Source: Lachnospiraceae bacterium
Lineage (GTDB): Bacteria > Bacillota > Clostridia > Lachnospirales > Lachnospiraceae
Length of the DNA: 64,000 bases
Assembly: GCA_017526745.1 (NCBI GenBank)
Contig: JAFXQX010000033.1
Coordinates: forward strand, 124,001-188,000
Direction of reading: 5' to 3'
Shown: one piece after another, positions 9,496 to 18,688 of the stretch
Numbering within the stretch: the stretch's first letter is position 1
How the letters are laid out: each line of letters opens with the position of its first letter
Program-made: the position numbers and the translations under genes
Notes under the pieces: model-generated
The model's database searches: none
What the model was told of the DNA's origin: nothing
The model's input: the letters and a program-made list of their open reading frames with translations, nothing else

Positions 9496-10659
9496 TCACA
9501 CATTCTCAATAAGATTAATCCATTTCGGGATTATCCTTTCGGCAGAAAAATCTTGTGCTCTTAAAAAGGCTTTGTCTGAATACTTAATATACAGAGAGTA
9601 ATTATTATTTAATTCAAGGATTCTATCACAATACTCTTTCTCAATTTCTGTAAGTTGGACTTGCGGACCAAGAAACTTCTCATTTGAACACTCTATGAGA
9701 AAACCATAGTCTTCAGAATCGTCTAAAAGAATTTCTCTTGGTCCACTTTTACAGTCAGCGGCTATAACAGGAACACTACATGCCATAGCCTCTACTAAAG
9801 CATTTGGAAATCCCTCATATTTAGACGGGAACACGTAACAGAAGCTATTTCGAATAAACTTATATGGATTCTTTTTTTGTCCTGTGAAAATCACATCTTG
9901 ATTCAAATTATAATCCATTACAAGCTTTTTCAACAATTGGGCATATTCATCCTCGTCATTACCAATTATTACTAATCCAAATTTTTCAGATCCCTTATTA
10001 AGTTCTTTTAAAATCCTAATTAAATGGAAATGTCCTTTCTGTTCGGAAACCCTGCCCATGCTTGAAATGACAGTATGGCTATTGTAAAAGTCTTTATATT
10101 GTGATGGTATTTCTTCTTTCGACAATTTGACAATCTCATCTATATCGTATGGGTTATATATGCACAGGCATTTACCCGTAGGTAATTTAAACCTATCAAT
10201 CATTTCCGAATTAATCAACTGTGAGACACTAACAATTTTATCCGCCCTTTTAAAGAATAATCTAATTAGAATACTCCATAATATGAGTTTTTTTCCCTTA
10301 TATTGCTTCTCAATATAATTCCTTATTGAGATTATTTTTTGCGCCTTGTATTTTGTCATCATCAAGCAAAGGTTTGCGTTTTGCAAGAATGATATCATTG
10401 TCTTGGGGCTGTATTCATTGGCCAACTCATCTATTTTCTTAGCAGCACAAATAATATTGCCTATCCAATGCTTCCTGATATGTGAATCCTGAATAGATAT
10501 AATATTCCTTCCGAATTCATAATCATTTTGTGTCTGAGCCAATAAAGATATGACAATAACATTATATTTTTCATTGAGTAACTTTACTATTCTTGAAGCA
10601 GCATGTTCGGCGCCGCCTCCATACAAAGAGTTTATAATAACAAAGATACTATCTTTCAT
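9496..10659 (-). CDS. Glycosyltransferase family 4 (GT-B)
   Basis: 387 residues beginning MKDSIFVIINSLYGGGAE, with the Gly-rich acceptor-side loop of GT4 enzymes. The C-terminal donor domain has SSMGRVSEQKGH and the GT4 signature EGFPNALVEAMA followed by SVPVIAADCKSGPREIL, which includes the conserved E-x7-E pair. It adds one sugar, normally with retention, to the lipid-linked intermediate at the inner membrane face. It is 20 bases after the upstream GT2 gene and just ahead of the polymerase. Donor and acceptor cannot be told from sequence. Confidence 0.85.
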   Translation of the reverse strand: MKDSIFVIINSLYGGGAEHAASRIVKLLNEKYNVIVISLLAQTQNDYEFGRNIISIQDSHIRKHWIGNIICAAKKIDELANEYSPKTMISFLQNANLCLMMTKYKAQKIISIRNYIEKQYKGKKLILWSILIRLFFKRADKIVSVSQLINSEMIDRFKLPTGKCLCIYNPYDIDEIVKLSKEEIPSQYKDFYNSHTVISSMGRVSEQKGHFHLIRILKELNKGSEKFGLVIIGNDEDEYAQLLKKLVMDYNLNQDVIFTGQKKNPYKFIRNSFCYVFPSKYEGFPNALVEAMACSVPVIAADCKSGPREILLDDSEDYGFLIECSNEKFLGPQVQLTEIEKEYCDRILELNNNYSLYIKYSDKAFLRAQDFSAERIIPKWINLIENV

Positions 10660-10679
10660 TGTTATCCCATCCGTCTGAT

Positions 10680-11576
10680 CTATTTATATTTTTTTAAATA
10701 TAAGTACAAAAATGTACCTGCAGGAAATAGTACTACTGTTAATGCTTTTGTTGGACTATCTTTTATTATTCTTCTCCTTGCCAGAATACACTCTGCTATA
10801 TAATGAATATTCTGGATACACTTCTCCTTAAATGGGAGGTCTTTAAAACCCAGTTTAAATAATCTCCAGTCAGCGTAAGTATTAGGTACCCTGCAGTAAT
10901 CTTTTAGTCTATGACTGAAATCGGACCTTCCTCCTGTTTGGTATTCAACAACACAAATCGGCTCATTTAGTAAAATAAATTTCCATCGCTGTGCTATCTG
11001 CAAATGTAAATAAGTTGCATTAATAGTTCTCTCACCGGGATAACATTTTGCTGATTTGGCCGTTTTATATACTTCAGTTCTGATGACTAACATTCTATCG
11101 GCCATCGGTCGAACTATTCTTTTTCTAATATCAATATCAAGTAAATCAATCTCATCCCCAGATTTTAACCCAGGAAACATTCCTCCCAAAATATTACCAT
11201 CGGAGAACTGATCCAGTGCAAGAATTCCGGCGTATTTCTCCGATCCATGTTCATCCCAAAACTTACTTATTCTCTCAATAGCATCATCTAATAGGTAGTC
11301 ATCCGAATCAACACAAAAACACAAATCTGTTTCAATATGTTTTAGCGCTTCAACATAACCCGATTGTAATCCGCCATTTTCTTTATAAACATATTTGAGC
11401 TGAAAATCATGCTTTTCGTTAGCCCATATTTCTACGATATCCTTTGTATTATCGCTAGATCCGTCATCTACTATCAACCATACAAAATTCTGATTTGTCT
11501 GTCTTCTCATAGCTTGATAAGAACGTTCCAGCAATTTCGCTCTATTATACGTTGGCGTAAAAACAGTAATTGTCAT
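10680..11576 (-). CDS. Glycosyltransferase family 2 (GT-A)
   Basis: The start is placed at the ATG at 11576 (MTITVFTPTYNRA), which overlaps the TGA of the acyltransferase by 4 bases (ATGA); the frame open back to 11720 lies inside that gene. 298 residues. The GT-A fold is shown by FTPTYNRAKLLERS near the start, VDDGSSDNTKDI and the metal-binding FCVDSDDYL. An inverting transferase acting on the lipid-linked repeat unit in the cytoplasm is expected. The C-terminus has no clear membrane anchor beyond a short hydrophobic stretch. Donor unknown. Confidence 0.85.
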   Translation of the reverse strand: MTITVFTPTYNRAKLLERSYQAMRRQTNQNFVWLIVDDGSSDNTKDIVEIWANEKHDFQLKYVYKENGGLQSGYVEALKHIETDLCFCVDSDDYLLDDAIERISKFWDEHGSEKYAGILALDQFSDGNILGGMFPGLKSGDEIDLLDIDIRKRIVRPMADRMLVIRTEVYKTAKSAKCYPGERTINATYLHLQIAQRWKFILLNEPICVVEYQTGGRSDFSHRLKDYCRVPNTYADWRLFKLGFKDLPFKEKCIQNIHYIAECILARRRIIKDSPTKALTVVLFPAGTFLYLYLKKYK

Positions 11577-12172
11577 TTTCTTTCCTTTATTCTCTTTGCA
11601 GGTGTTCCAACATATATACCATCTTTTTCTGTAGTCTTTGTTACAACTGAATTTGCCCCTATGACACATCCCGAGTTTATTATAACTCCACACAATACTG
11701 TTGATTTTGCCCCTATCCAAACATTATTGCAGATATGAATAGGCTTAAAGTCTATAGGCATATCCTTTATTGTTTTGATTGTTTCATGGCTGTATGTGTG
11801 CGATGTGCATATCAATGTTGTTCCATGTGCTATAGAAACATCATCATCTATTCGAATGTATGATTCTTCAAATGGACCACACTCTAAATAACACATTGGA
11901 TGAATACTTACATTATTACCTACTATAAGGTTGTGTGGATTAAAAATATACACGCCTGGAGCTATTGAAACATTATCTCCACATCCTTTAGAGATTGCTT
12001 TAAGCAAGCAAAAACGTAAGGCATATCCCAGATTACCAAGAGTGTTTCTATGATGTTCTAAGAGCCTTTTTTTTACGCTCAAAGGAAAGAGACCATAAAA
12101 AAAAGAAAGAACAACAAGTATCCATTTATACCTTTTAAATTTGTCTCGTCCTCTATTTGTTCGGTTTCCCAT
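11573..12172 (-). CDS. Hexapeptide-repeat acyltransferase (left-handed beta-helix)
   Basis: 199 residues. From about residue 65 to the end there are repeated hexapeptide turns (VSIAPGVYIF, VGNNVSIHP, ICNNVWIGAKSTVLCGV, IGANSVVTK), ending in GTPAKRIKERK, the usual close of the WbbJ/CysE-type acetyltransferases. The His in CTSHTYSHE is a candidate catalytic base. The N-terminal 45 residues are basic and hydrophobic and could touch the membrane. The likely role is O-acetylation of a sugar in the repeat unit with acetyl-CoA. The ATG overlaps the epimerase stop by one base (TAATG). This is the first gene of the AT-rich block. Confidence 0.8.
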   Translation of the reverse strand: MGNRTNRGRDKFKRYKWILVVLSFFYGLFPLSVKKRLLEHHRNTLGNLGYALRFCLLKAISKGCGDNVSIAPGVYIFNPHNLIVGNNVSIHPMCYLECGPFEESYIRIDDDVSIAHGTTLICTSHTYSHETIKTIKDMPIDFKPIHICNNVWIGAKSTVLCGVIINSGCVIGANSVVTKTTEKDGIYVGTPAKRIKERK

Positions 12173-13146
12173 TAGAGATTTTCCTTATACCACTCAATAG
12201 CAACTTTAATCCCTTGGTCAAAACTCCAATCAGGATCGTACCCAAGAAGCTCTTTTGCTTTGATGATATCGGCATTGCTATGCTTAATATCACCAGCGCG
12301 ATCAGGACCAAAGTTTGGCTCGACATCCACACCCAGTGCCTTGGTCAGCCCATAGTAGATATCGAGAAGATATTCTCTCCCACCATAAGCGATATTGAAC
12401 GCCTCACCAGCAGCCTCGTGAGGTGCCAAACATGCCTTAAGATTCGCTTCGATAACATTTTCAATATAGGTAAAGTCTCGGCTCTGTTTGCCGTCACCAT
12501 TGATAGTAGGCACTTCTCCATGGAGCAACTGACGTATAAACTTCGGAATAACGGCAGCATATGCACCATCTGGATCCTGTCTTCGTCCAAATACATTGAA
12601 ATATCGAAGTCCATAAGTATCAAGTCCATAATGAAGGGTATACTGCTTGCCCCACTCTTCATCACACATCTTACTCACCGCATATGGAGAGAGCAAGTTA
12701 CCTTCTCTCCCTTCTTTTTTGGGCAAATTTGGCTCGTCACCGTATACTGAAGAGCTGGAAGCATAAACAAACTTCTTCACACCACTTTTCCTCGCGGCTT
12801 CCATCATATTCAATGTGCCCATAATATTATTGGCGCAATAGAACAGCGGCATTTCGATACTTCGCGGCACGGAACCCCATGCAGCCTGGTTAAGCACATA
12901 ATCCACTCCATCACAGGCATGTATGCAGGTATCAAAGTCTTTTATATCCCCTTTGATGAAAGTGTAGTTAGGGTCCCCCATGAGCATATCTACATTTGCC
13001 TGCTTCCCAGTGCTCAGGTCATCTAGGCATCGCACCTTATAACCCAATTTCAGAATGGCTTCACATAGATTAGACCCAATGAATCCTGCACCCCCTGTGA
13101 CTAAGAACGTTGAATTTTCAGGAAAACACACATTTTGATAACCCAC
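12172..13146 (-). CDS. UDP-hexose C4 epimerase, WbpP/TviC-like (extended SDR)
   Basis: 324 residues from a GTG at 13146 with GGAGG seven bases upstream. An NAD-binding TGGAGFIG sits at 17-24. Further on come the SDR catalytic Ser stretch YASSSSVYG, the YAVSK Tyr-Lys pair and GLRYFNVFGRRQDPDGAYAAVIP, a stretch found in UDP-GlcNAc (or GlcNAcA) 4-epimerases such as WbpP and TviC. Paired with the dehydrogenase just upstream it would give UDP-GalNAc or UDP-GalNAcA for the polymer. Its DNA looks more GC-balanced than the genes downstream of it, marking the edge of the conserved half of the cluster. Confidence 0.85.
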   Translation of the reverse strand: MGYQNVCFPENSTFLVTGGAGFIGSNLCEAILKLGYKVRCLDDLSTGKQANVDMLMGDPNYTFIKGDIKDFDTCIHACDGVDYVLNQAAWGSVPRSIEMPLFYCANNIMGTLNMMEAARKSGVKKFVYASSSSVYGDEPNLPKKEGREGNLLSPYAVSKMCDEEWGKQYTLHYGLDTYGLRYFNVFGRRQDPDGAYAAVIPKFIRQLLHGEVPTINGDGKQSRDFTYIENVIEANLKACLAPHEAAGEAFNIAYGGREYLLDIYYGLTKALGVDVEPNFGPDRAGDIKHSNADIIKAKELLGYDPDWSFDQGIKVAIEWYKENL

Positions 13147-13184
13147 TTCATTTCCTCCGTCTATATCTCTATCCTGATTTCATC

Positions 13185-13213
13185 CTTATAAAAAAGATAA
13201 GTAAAAATAGCAA
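13185..13213 (-). promoter_or_regulatory. Candidate internal sigma-A promoter before the epimerase
   Basis: On the minus strand TTGCTA (13208-13213) is spaced 17 bases from TATAAG (13185-13190), about 40 bases before the GTG start at 13146. The surrounding 75-base gap is very AT-rich. It would allow separate expression of the epimerase and the AT-rich downstream block. Box quality is moderate. Confidence 0.4.
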
Positions 13214-13221
13214 AAAATCTA

Positions 13222-14532
13222 CTACAGTCTCCAATAATTGTAACCCGCCGCTTCGTACTCACTACGATTCAGAAGCCCCTTGAGATCAAGAAGAACTTTC
13301 TTCCCTTCGGCGAAGAACATGTCCATTTCGGCCATAGAAAGATGACTGAATTCAGCATGTGAAACCGCAAGGATGACTGCATCCATATTCCTAATAGTAC
13401 TCATGTCAACAAACTCGATACCGTAAAGCATCTTTGCTTCTGCCGCATCCGCTTCAGGATCCGCTATCACAGGAGTAATGCCATACTCCTGAAGTTCATG
13501 AACGATGTCAATAATCTTGGTATTACGAGTGTCCGGGCAGTTTTCCTTAAAAGTAAAACCCAGAATTGCTATTTTCGCTCCTTTAACTGACTTATCAGCA
13601 GCGATCAGGTTCTTAACGCAGTTCTCGGCGCAATATCTGCCCATATCATCGTTAATTCGGCGACCAGACAGGATGATCTGACTATGATATCCAAGCATTT
13701 CAGCTTTGTAAGTAAGATAATAAGGATCAACGCCGATGCAGTGACCGCCGACAAGGCCTGGTTTAAAATTTAGAAAGTTCCACTTAGTTCCAGCGGCTTC
13801 CAAAACACTTTTTGTATCAACGCCCATCTTGTTGAATATGATTGATAGCTCATTCATGAATGCAATGTTGATGTCACGCTGGCTGTTCTCGATAACCTTT
13901 GCTGCTTCAGCAACCTTAATAGAATCAGCTCGGTGCACCCCTGCGTCCACAACCAACTCATAAACCTTTGCTACACAGTCAAGGGTCTCTTCATCCATGC
14001 CAGATACAATCTTCTTAATTGTCTCAAGCCGATGTACTTTATCTCCGGGGTTGATGCGTTCAGGAGAGTATCCGATTTTAAAATCCACTCCACATTTCAG
14101 CCCGGATTCTTTTTCAAGAATTGGAACGCAAACATCTTCTGTAACGCCGGGATATACCGTAGACTCGAAGACAACAACAGAGCCCTTTGTCAGGTTCCGT
14201 CCGAGTATCGTACTGGCGCCTTCCACAGGGCTCAGATCCGGGGTGTGATCGGCATTTACGGGAGTCGGGACAGCAACAATATGGAACTTTGCTTCACGCA
14301 ACTTCGATTCATCAGAAGTGAATTCAACGGTTGTTTTAGAAATGATCTCATTTCCCACCTCATGAGTGGGGTCGATACCATTCTTATACATCTTTATTTT
14401 CTTTGCATTCAAATCAAATCCGATTACATTAATCTTTCTGGCAAAAGCCACAGCGATAGGCATACCAACATATCCAAGACCTACTAGAGATAGTTTTTCT
14501 TCCTTATTGACAAGCTGGTCGTACAGTTTCAT
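13222..14532 (-). CDS. UDP-N-acetylhexosamine 6-dehydrogenase (WbpO/TviB/WbpA family)
   Basis: 436 residues. The N-terminal NAD site is GLGYVGMP (18-25). The catalytic thiol is Cys265 in VGGHCIGVDPYYLT (262-275), and the central helix region around KVAEAAKVIENSQRD (206-220) is typical. The C-terminal UDP-binding domain contains GFTFKENCPDTRNTK. Enzymes of this type oxidise UDP-GlcNAc or UDP-GalNAc twice to the uronic acid. The 18-DH motif style and the adjacent C4 epimerase favour the TviB/TviC or WbpO/WbpP pair, hence an acidic polymer. An AAGGAGAG ribosome site precedes the ATG. Confidence 0.88.
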   Translation of the reverse strand: MKLYDQLVNKEEKLSLVGLGYVGMPIAVAFARKINVIGFDLNAKKIKMYKNGIDPTHEVGNEIISKTTVEFTSDESKLREAKFHIVAVPTPVNADHTPDLSPVEGASTILGRNLTKGSVVVFESTVYPGVTEDVCVPILEKESGLKCGVDFKIGYSPERINPGDKVHRLETIKKIVSGMDEETLDCVAKVYELVVDAGVHRADSIKVAEAAKVIENSQRDINIAFMNELSIIFNKMGVDTKSVLEAAGTKWNFLNFKPGLVGGHCIGVDPYYLTYKAEMLGYHSQIILSGRRINDDMGRYCAENCVKNLIAADKSVKGAKIAILGFTFKENCPDTRNTKIIDIVHELQEYGITPVIADPEADAAEAKMLYGIEFVDMSTIRNMDAVILAVSHAEFSHLSMAEMDMFFAEGKKVLLDLKGLLNRSEYEAAGYNYWRL

Positions 14533-14572
14533 TTTGATCTCTCCTTCAATTGTTCTTATATCATTTTAATAC

Positions 14573-15688
14573 TCAAATGGCTTCATCGCCCTGCTGGTGT
14601 TTTTTTGAGTTTAACTCAATCTCTTCTTGATAGGCCTCGAGGACAATATTCCTATCATATTCCGTTTCCATTTTTACCCTTGCCGCCAATCCCATTTCCC
14701 TTCGTTGATTTTGTGAAATAGAGAGGAATTTTCTCATAGCTTCCGCAAGACTTTTTGTGCTTTTTACTTCACAGCCAAAACCCGTTATTCCCTCCTCAAA
14801 TGTCTCCTGACATCCGGGAACTCGTGTTGTTATAACCGGACGTCCCGTTGAAGAAGCCTCAAGTATAACGTTCGCAGTACCCTCATGATAAGATGGAAGA
14901 ACTGTGCAGTGGCAATGCTTGTAAAAAGGATGAATATCGGGTTGAAAGCCATGATAGTGAACAAGTCCTTTCTGTTCTGCATTCCTTAACATCTCCGAGT
15001 AATCCTCATCAAACCCTCCAACAATATCTAGAGTCACATTCGTATACTCCTTATGTATTAGATACATTGACTCCAGAAGTTCGCAAATCCCTTTATCTTT
15101 CATGATTCGTCCAACAAACAGGAACCGGATTCCATCCTGGTCGTCAGGATAAGGCTCGACACAATGTATTTGCAGATTGACACCTGAACCAGGAATTAGC
15201 CGGGTTCTTCCCTTAACAATCCCTCGGTTAACAAAATACGTCTGATTATCTATGTTTTGGAAAAACACACAACTTGCACTTTTCAATCCAACTTTATATA
15301 GCATGGTAGAAATAAAACATAATAAACCACCATTTTCAATCGAAGTGCCTAGTCCAGTAATATTTGCTAGGTATGGCACCTTCGTCATCTGGCATGCCAT
15401 CCCACCGTAAATATTGGGCTTTATGGTATATGTCAAGACAACATCCGGTTTTATCTCTTTAAGTAATGTAATATACCGTTTTATCTGACCAAGATCTGCG
15501 ACAGGATTCATTCCACGCCTATTGAATTCTAGCGAAACGAATTCACAACCCAATTGTTTAAGTGGTTCAATGAATTCTCCCCACGGAAGAACTATGTATA
15601 TTTCGTTATCCACACAGAGTTTTTCAACAAGTTCTTTTCGAAACTTGTAAAGGCCAATATCTGCATTAGCCAGGATAACTATGCGCAT
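14573..15688 (-). CDS. Glycosyltransferase family 4, PglA/CapM-like
   Basis: 371 residues beginning MRIVILANADIGLYKFRKEL. The acceptor domain has DVVLTYTIKPNIYGGMACQ, a stretch characteristic of the PglA/CapM-type enzymes that act next to the PglC initiating transferase. The donor domain has FVGRIMKDKGI, and the GT4 signature is present as YHEGTANVILEASSTGRPVITTRVPG. In Campylobacter PglA adds GalNAc to undecaprenyl-PP-diNAcBac. The presence of PglF, PglE, PglC and PglD homologues upstream makes second-sugar addition the best guess. AGGAG lies just before the ATG. Confidence 0.8.
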   Translation of the reverse strand: MRIVILANADIGLYKFRKELVEKLCVDNEIYIVLPWGEFIEPLKQLGCEFVSLEFNRRGMNPVADLGQIKRYITLLKEIKPDVVLTYTIKPNIYGGMACQMTKVPYLANITGLGTSIENGGLLCFISTMLYKVGLKSASCVFFQNIDNQTYFVNRGIVKGRTRLIPGSGVNLQIHCVEPYPDDQDGIRFLFVGRIMKDKGICELLESMYLIHKEYTNVTLDIVGGFDEDYSEMLRNAEQKGLVHYHGFQPDIHPFYKHCHCTVLPSYHEGTANVILEASSTGRPVITTRVPGCQETFEEGITGFGCEVKSTKSLAEAMRKFLSISQNQRREMGLAARVKMETEYDRNIVLEAYQEEIELNSKKHQQGDEAI

Positions 15689-15706
15689 ATTGTTTCTCTC
15701 CTCCAG

Positions 15707-16312
15707 TTAATCCCGAATTATCTTTGCCGGAACCCCGACATATGTTTCTGATTCAGTAATATTCTTTATTACAACAGCGCCCGCACCTATTGTGCAACCA
15801 CCGCAGATATTAATGTTATTGCTCACCGTCGCGCCGGCCCCGATCCAAGTACCTTCTCCCACATGGACAGTCCCACTTAAATGTGCACCGACTGATATAT
15901 GGACATAATCTTCAATTTGACAATCATGGTCAACAGAAGAACTTGTGTTTATAATGCAACCTTTCCCAATAACAGTGCCCGGATTTATTACGGTTCCAGC
16001 CATAACGACCGTACCAGCCCCAAGCCGAACGTCATCAGAAAGAACCGCATTAGGATGAACTAATGTGACTAAATGCTTTTCTGAATACCGCTCTATAAAA
16101 GATTTTCTGGTATTTGAATTTCCAATTGCCACAAACATGTCGTCTTCTATTTCCATGGCCCTATTGCACTTCCCTACAACAGGCCATGAACCACAACTGG
16201 ATATAGACTCATCATCATCCAAAAACTCAATCTGGTCATATCCACAAAGAACTGCAATATCGGCGACTACTTTTCCATGCCCAGAAGCACCAATTATAAT
16301 TAATCTATTCAC
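15707..16312 (-). CDS. pglD: Sugar O/N-acetyltransferase, PglD/NeuD family
   Basis: 201 residues from a GTG at 16312 that overlaps the TGA of the preceding gene (GTGA). The N-terminal Rossmann-like domain opens LIIIGASGHGKVVADIA (4-20), the signature of the PglD/NeuD family. It is followed by a left-handed beta-helix of hexapeptides. The SSVDHDCQIEDYVHIS stretch carries the His of the active site in PglD, where it deprotonates the amino sugar. Expected reaction: acetyl-CoA dependent N-acetylation of the UDP-4-amino-6-deoxy sugar made by the aminotransferase encoded two genes upstream, giving UDP-diNAcBac. The exact sugar is inferred. Confidence 0.82.
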   Translation of the reverse strand: MNRLIIIGASGHGKVVADIAVLCGYDQIEFLDDDESISSCGSWPVVGKCNRAMEIEDDMFVAIGNSNTRKSFIERYSEKHLVTLVHPNAVLSDDVRLGAGTVVMAGTVINPGTVIGKGCIINTSSSVDHDCQIEDYVHISVGAHLSGTVHVGEGTWIGAGATVSNNINICGGCTIGAGAVVIKNITESETYVGVPAKIIRD

Positions 16313-16941
16313 TCATCACCGCTCCCCATGAATTCAGTCATCGTGGCAGATTCACCACCACTGATACCCTTACGTTTAAAAACGGTTTTCACCGTTTCAA
16401 AAATAATCTTCCAATCGCCAAGAAATGTGATGTGATCGACATACTTGACATCCCAATCAAATTTATCTTCCCAAGAAATGCTGTTCCTACCATTAATCTG
16501 TGCAAGCCCAGTGAATCCCGGTCTCACCTCGTGCCTCCTGGCCTGCTGCTCGTTGTATCGGGATAGATACTGAACAAGGAGCGGTCTCGGGCCAACCACA
16601 GCCATATCTCCCTTGACAATATTGAACAGTTCCGGAAGTTCATCAAGCGATGTGCTACGTAGCTTACGTCCAAAAGGAGTCAATCTCGCCGCATCATCCT
16701 CAATTCTCACTTTCCCTTCCTTTGCCGGTAGCATAGTCCGGAATTTATAAAGCTTGAAAATTTTACCGTCCTTCCCTGGGCGATCCTGAATAAAAAAAAC
16801 CGGGGATCCAAGTTTGATACGAACTAAAAGGGCTGTAATCAAAAGGATCGGAGAAAGGACTATAATTGCCAAAAACGCACACAGAAAATCCTGCGGGCGT
16901 TTAATAATCTGTTCATATGGGCCATATGGTCTATGCTTCAT
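16309..16941 (-). CDS. pglC: Initiating phosphoglycosyl transferase, PglC-like (monotopic PGT)
   Basis: The start is set at the ATG at 16941 (MKHRPYGPYE), six bases after GGAG. A GTG at 17007 in the same frame would add 22 residues with no better ribosome site. 210 residues. A single reentrant hydrophobic helix (FLCAFLAIIVLSPILLITAL) is followed by the catalytic domain: FKLYKFRTM, the Asp-Glu dyad in TSLDELPELFNIV, VVGPRPL and RPGFTGLAQINGRN. Small one-helix PGTs of this type transfer a phospho-sugar, diNAcBac-1-P in PglC, to undecaprenyl phosphate. It therefore starts assembly of the repeat unit at the inner membrane face. Confidence 0.85.
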   Translation of the reverse strand: MKHRPYGPYEQIIKRPQDFLCAFLAIIVLSPILLITALLVRIKLGSPVFFIQDRPGKDGKIFKLYKFRTMLPAKEGKVRIEDDAARLTPFGRKLRSTSLDELPELFNIVKGDMAVVGPRPLLVQYLSRYNEQQARRHEVRPGFTGLAQINGRNSISWEDKFDWDVKYVDHITFLGDWKIIFETVKTVFKRKGISGGESATMTEFMGSGDE

Positions 16942-17029
16942 CGTTAACTCCATCGCCCCTTTGATTGTTTGCGTATCAATTTCATTATTATTCTTCTTCG
17001 CTGACACATTTCTGATCTGGAATAATACC

Positions 17030-18682
17030 TTAGTTTAAACTTTTAATATATCCGTTGCAGATCTCAGTAAATTTATCTATGGTTTTAGCTACTTCACTGT
17101 CAGACAGTGTAGAGTACAACGGAAGAGTTATCTCATTTACATATTTGTCATAAGCGTTTGGATAATCTGCTATATCAAATCCCAGATTCTTATATGCTGT
17201 CATCATGGGAAGAGGCTTGTAATGAACGTTGCAAGTCACTCCCGCTTCAGCCATCTCGATAATGATCTTGTTTCGTACTTCTTCCGTTATTCCCGGAACA
17301 CGTGTGATATATAGATGCCCCGATCCGGTCCTGTCCTCTGTGCGATGTTCCAGGGTTATGATTCCACGTTGCTTTAATGCATCATCATATTTACGTATTA
17401 TGATCCTGCGGCGTCTTAACATTAGAGGGTATCGCTCCAGCTGAGCCAGACCTATTGCCGCCGCCACATCTGTCATATTACACTTATACCACGGAGCAAC
17501 TATATCGTATTCCCAACTGCCTTTTTGAGTCTTGGCAAGAGCATCCTTGGACTGACCGTGAAGTGAATATAACTGAAGCTGTTTGTAGATCTGATCATCA
17601 TCCACCCCGTCTATATGTCTCCATGTCAATGCTCCACCCTCGCCTGTCGTGAAGTTCTTGACGGCATGAAATGAAAAGCACGAAAAGTCGGCTACGGAAC
17701 CTACCATCCCGCCTTTATACCTCGCCCCAAGTGCATGCGCGGCATCCGCTATAACAACAACCCGTCCTATTGCGGCTTGAATATCACTATTAGCAGAGAA
17801 TAATGCTTTTTTTCGTTCTACTATTTCAAACACCCTGTCATAATCGCATGGAATGCCGGCAAGATCCACCGGGATCACGGCTTTTGTTCTGGTTGTTATA
17901 GCCTTTTCCAATGCGTCGTAATCCATTTCTATGGATCCATCTTCCCGGCCGCAGTCCACCAATACAAGCTTTGCTCCTACGTGTATGACGGGAGATGCTG
18001 ATGCTGTGTATGTGTATGCGCACGTAATTACCTCATCACCGTCTCCGATACCCAGAATCCGAAGTGCCATCTCAAGACAGGCGGTATTGGAATTCAGGCA
18101 CACGCATCCACTCGCTTCCAAGTATTCCTTCAGGTTTTTTTCCAGCAGCTTGGTTCTTGGGCCCGTTGTGATCCATCCGGATCTGAGAGCATCCGACACC
18201 TCCTGTATCTCCAGATCACTTATATCAGGAGGTGAAAAAGGGATTGTATCCGAAAGATCTATTGACCACTTACGTATCTGGTACTGAAACCAGCGCATCA
18301 AAAACGACAGACCCATGGTGGGAGCAACTATCAAAGCTATAGTGACAAGTTCTATTCTGTCCATGTAATTCAGCAAATGCTGTGAAAAATAGTATATAAG
18401 CATTGCCACACAATCAGATTCAACCAGTAAAACGATAGCGGTTATTCTGTCCCTTCTCTTTCTGCGGCTGTATACTCCTAACACTGTGCGTAAAGTGGCT
18501 ATGACGATAAACCCAAAGCATATGTGAAGGAGTATTGTCCTTAAAGTAAGCTTTGCATCAAAACTCGGATGAAGGACCAATATCAGCGACGAAACCATCA
18601 GGTACGCCAGTATGTCTCCCATTCTCAAGATAATATCGTTATCGATTTGTACTTTAATTATTCTGTTCTTTAACTGTTTCAT
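17030..18682 (-). CDS. PglE/DegT-type sugar aminotransferase fused to an N-terminal membrane domain
   Basis: 550 residues, about 150 longer than normal DegT/DnrJ/EryC1 enzymes. Residues 1-135 hold four predicted membrane spans (about 24-40, 48-70, 80-100, 110-130). Residues 145-550 are a complete PLP aminotransferase: GWITTGPRTKLLE (169-181), NSNTACLEMAL (198-208), the Asp of VVIADAAHALGA (Asp313) and the PLP-binding Lys342 in FSFHAVKNFTTGEGG. Expected reaction: transfer of an amino group to the UDP-4-keto-6-deoxy-HexNAc made by the adjacent dehydratase. The membrane part is like the four-span anchor of PglF/WbpM dehydratases, which would hold both enzymes together at the membrane. The stop lies 22 bases ahead of the GTG of the next gene. 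Confidence 0.8.
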   Translation of the reverse strand: MKQLKNRIIKVQIDNDIILRMGDILAYLMVSSLILVLHPSFDAKLTLRTILLHICFGFIVIATLRTVLGVYSRRKRRDRITAIVLLVESDCVAMLIYYFSQHLLNYMDRIELVTIALIVAPTMGLSFLMRWFQYQIRKWSIDLSDTIPFSPPDISDLEIQEVSDALRSGWITTGPRTKLLEKNLKEYLEASGCVCLNSNTACLEMALRILGIGDGDEVITCAYTYTASASPVIHVGAKLVLVDCGREDGSIEMDYDALEKAITTRTKAVIPVDLAGIPCDYDRVFEIVERKKALFSANSDIQAAIGRVVVIADAAHALGARYKGGMVGSVADFSCFSFHAVKNFTTGEGGALTWRHIDGVDDDQIYKQLQLYSLHGQSKDALAKTQKGSWEYDIVAPWYKCNMTDVAAAIGLAQLERYPLMLRRRRIIIRKYDDALKQRGIITLEHRTEDRTGSGHLYITRVPGITEEVRNKIIIEMAEAGVTCNVHYKPLPMMTAYKNLGFDIADYPNAYDKYVNEITLPLYSTLSDSEVAKTIDKFTEICNGYIKSLN

Positions 18683-18688
18683 CGTATT

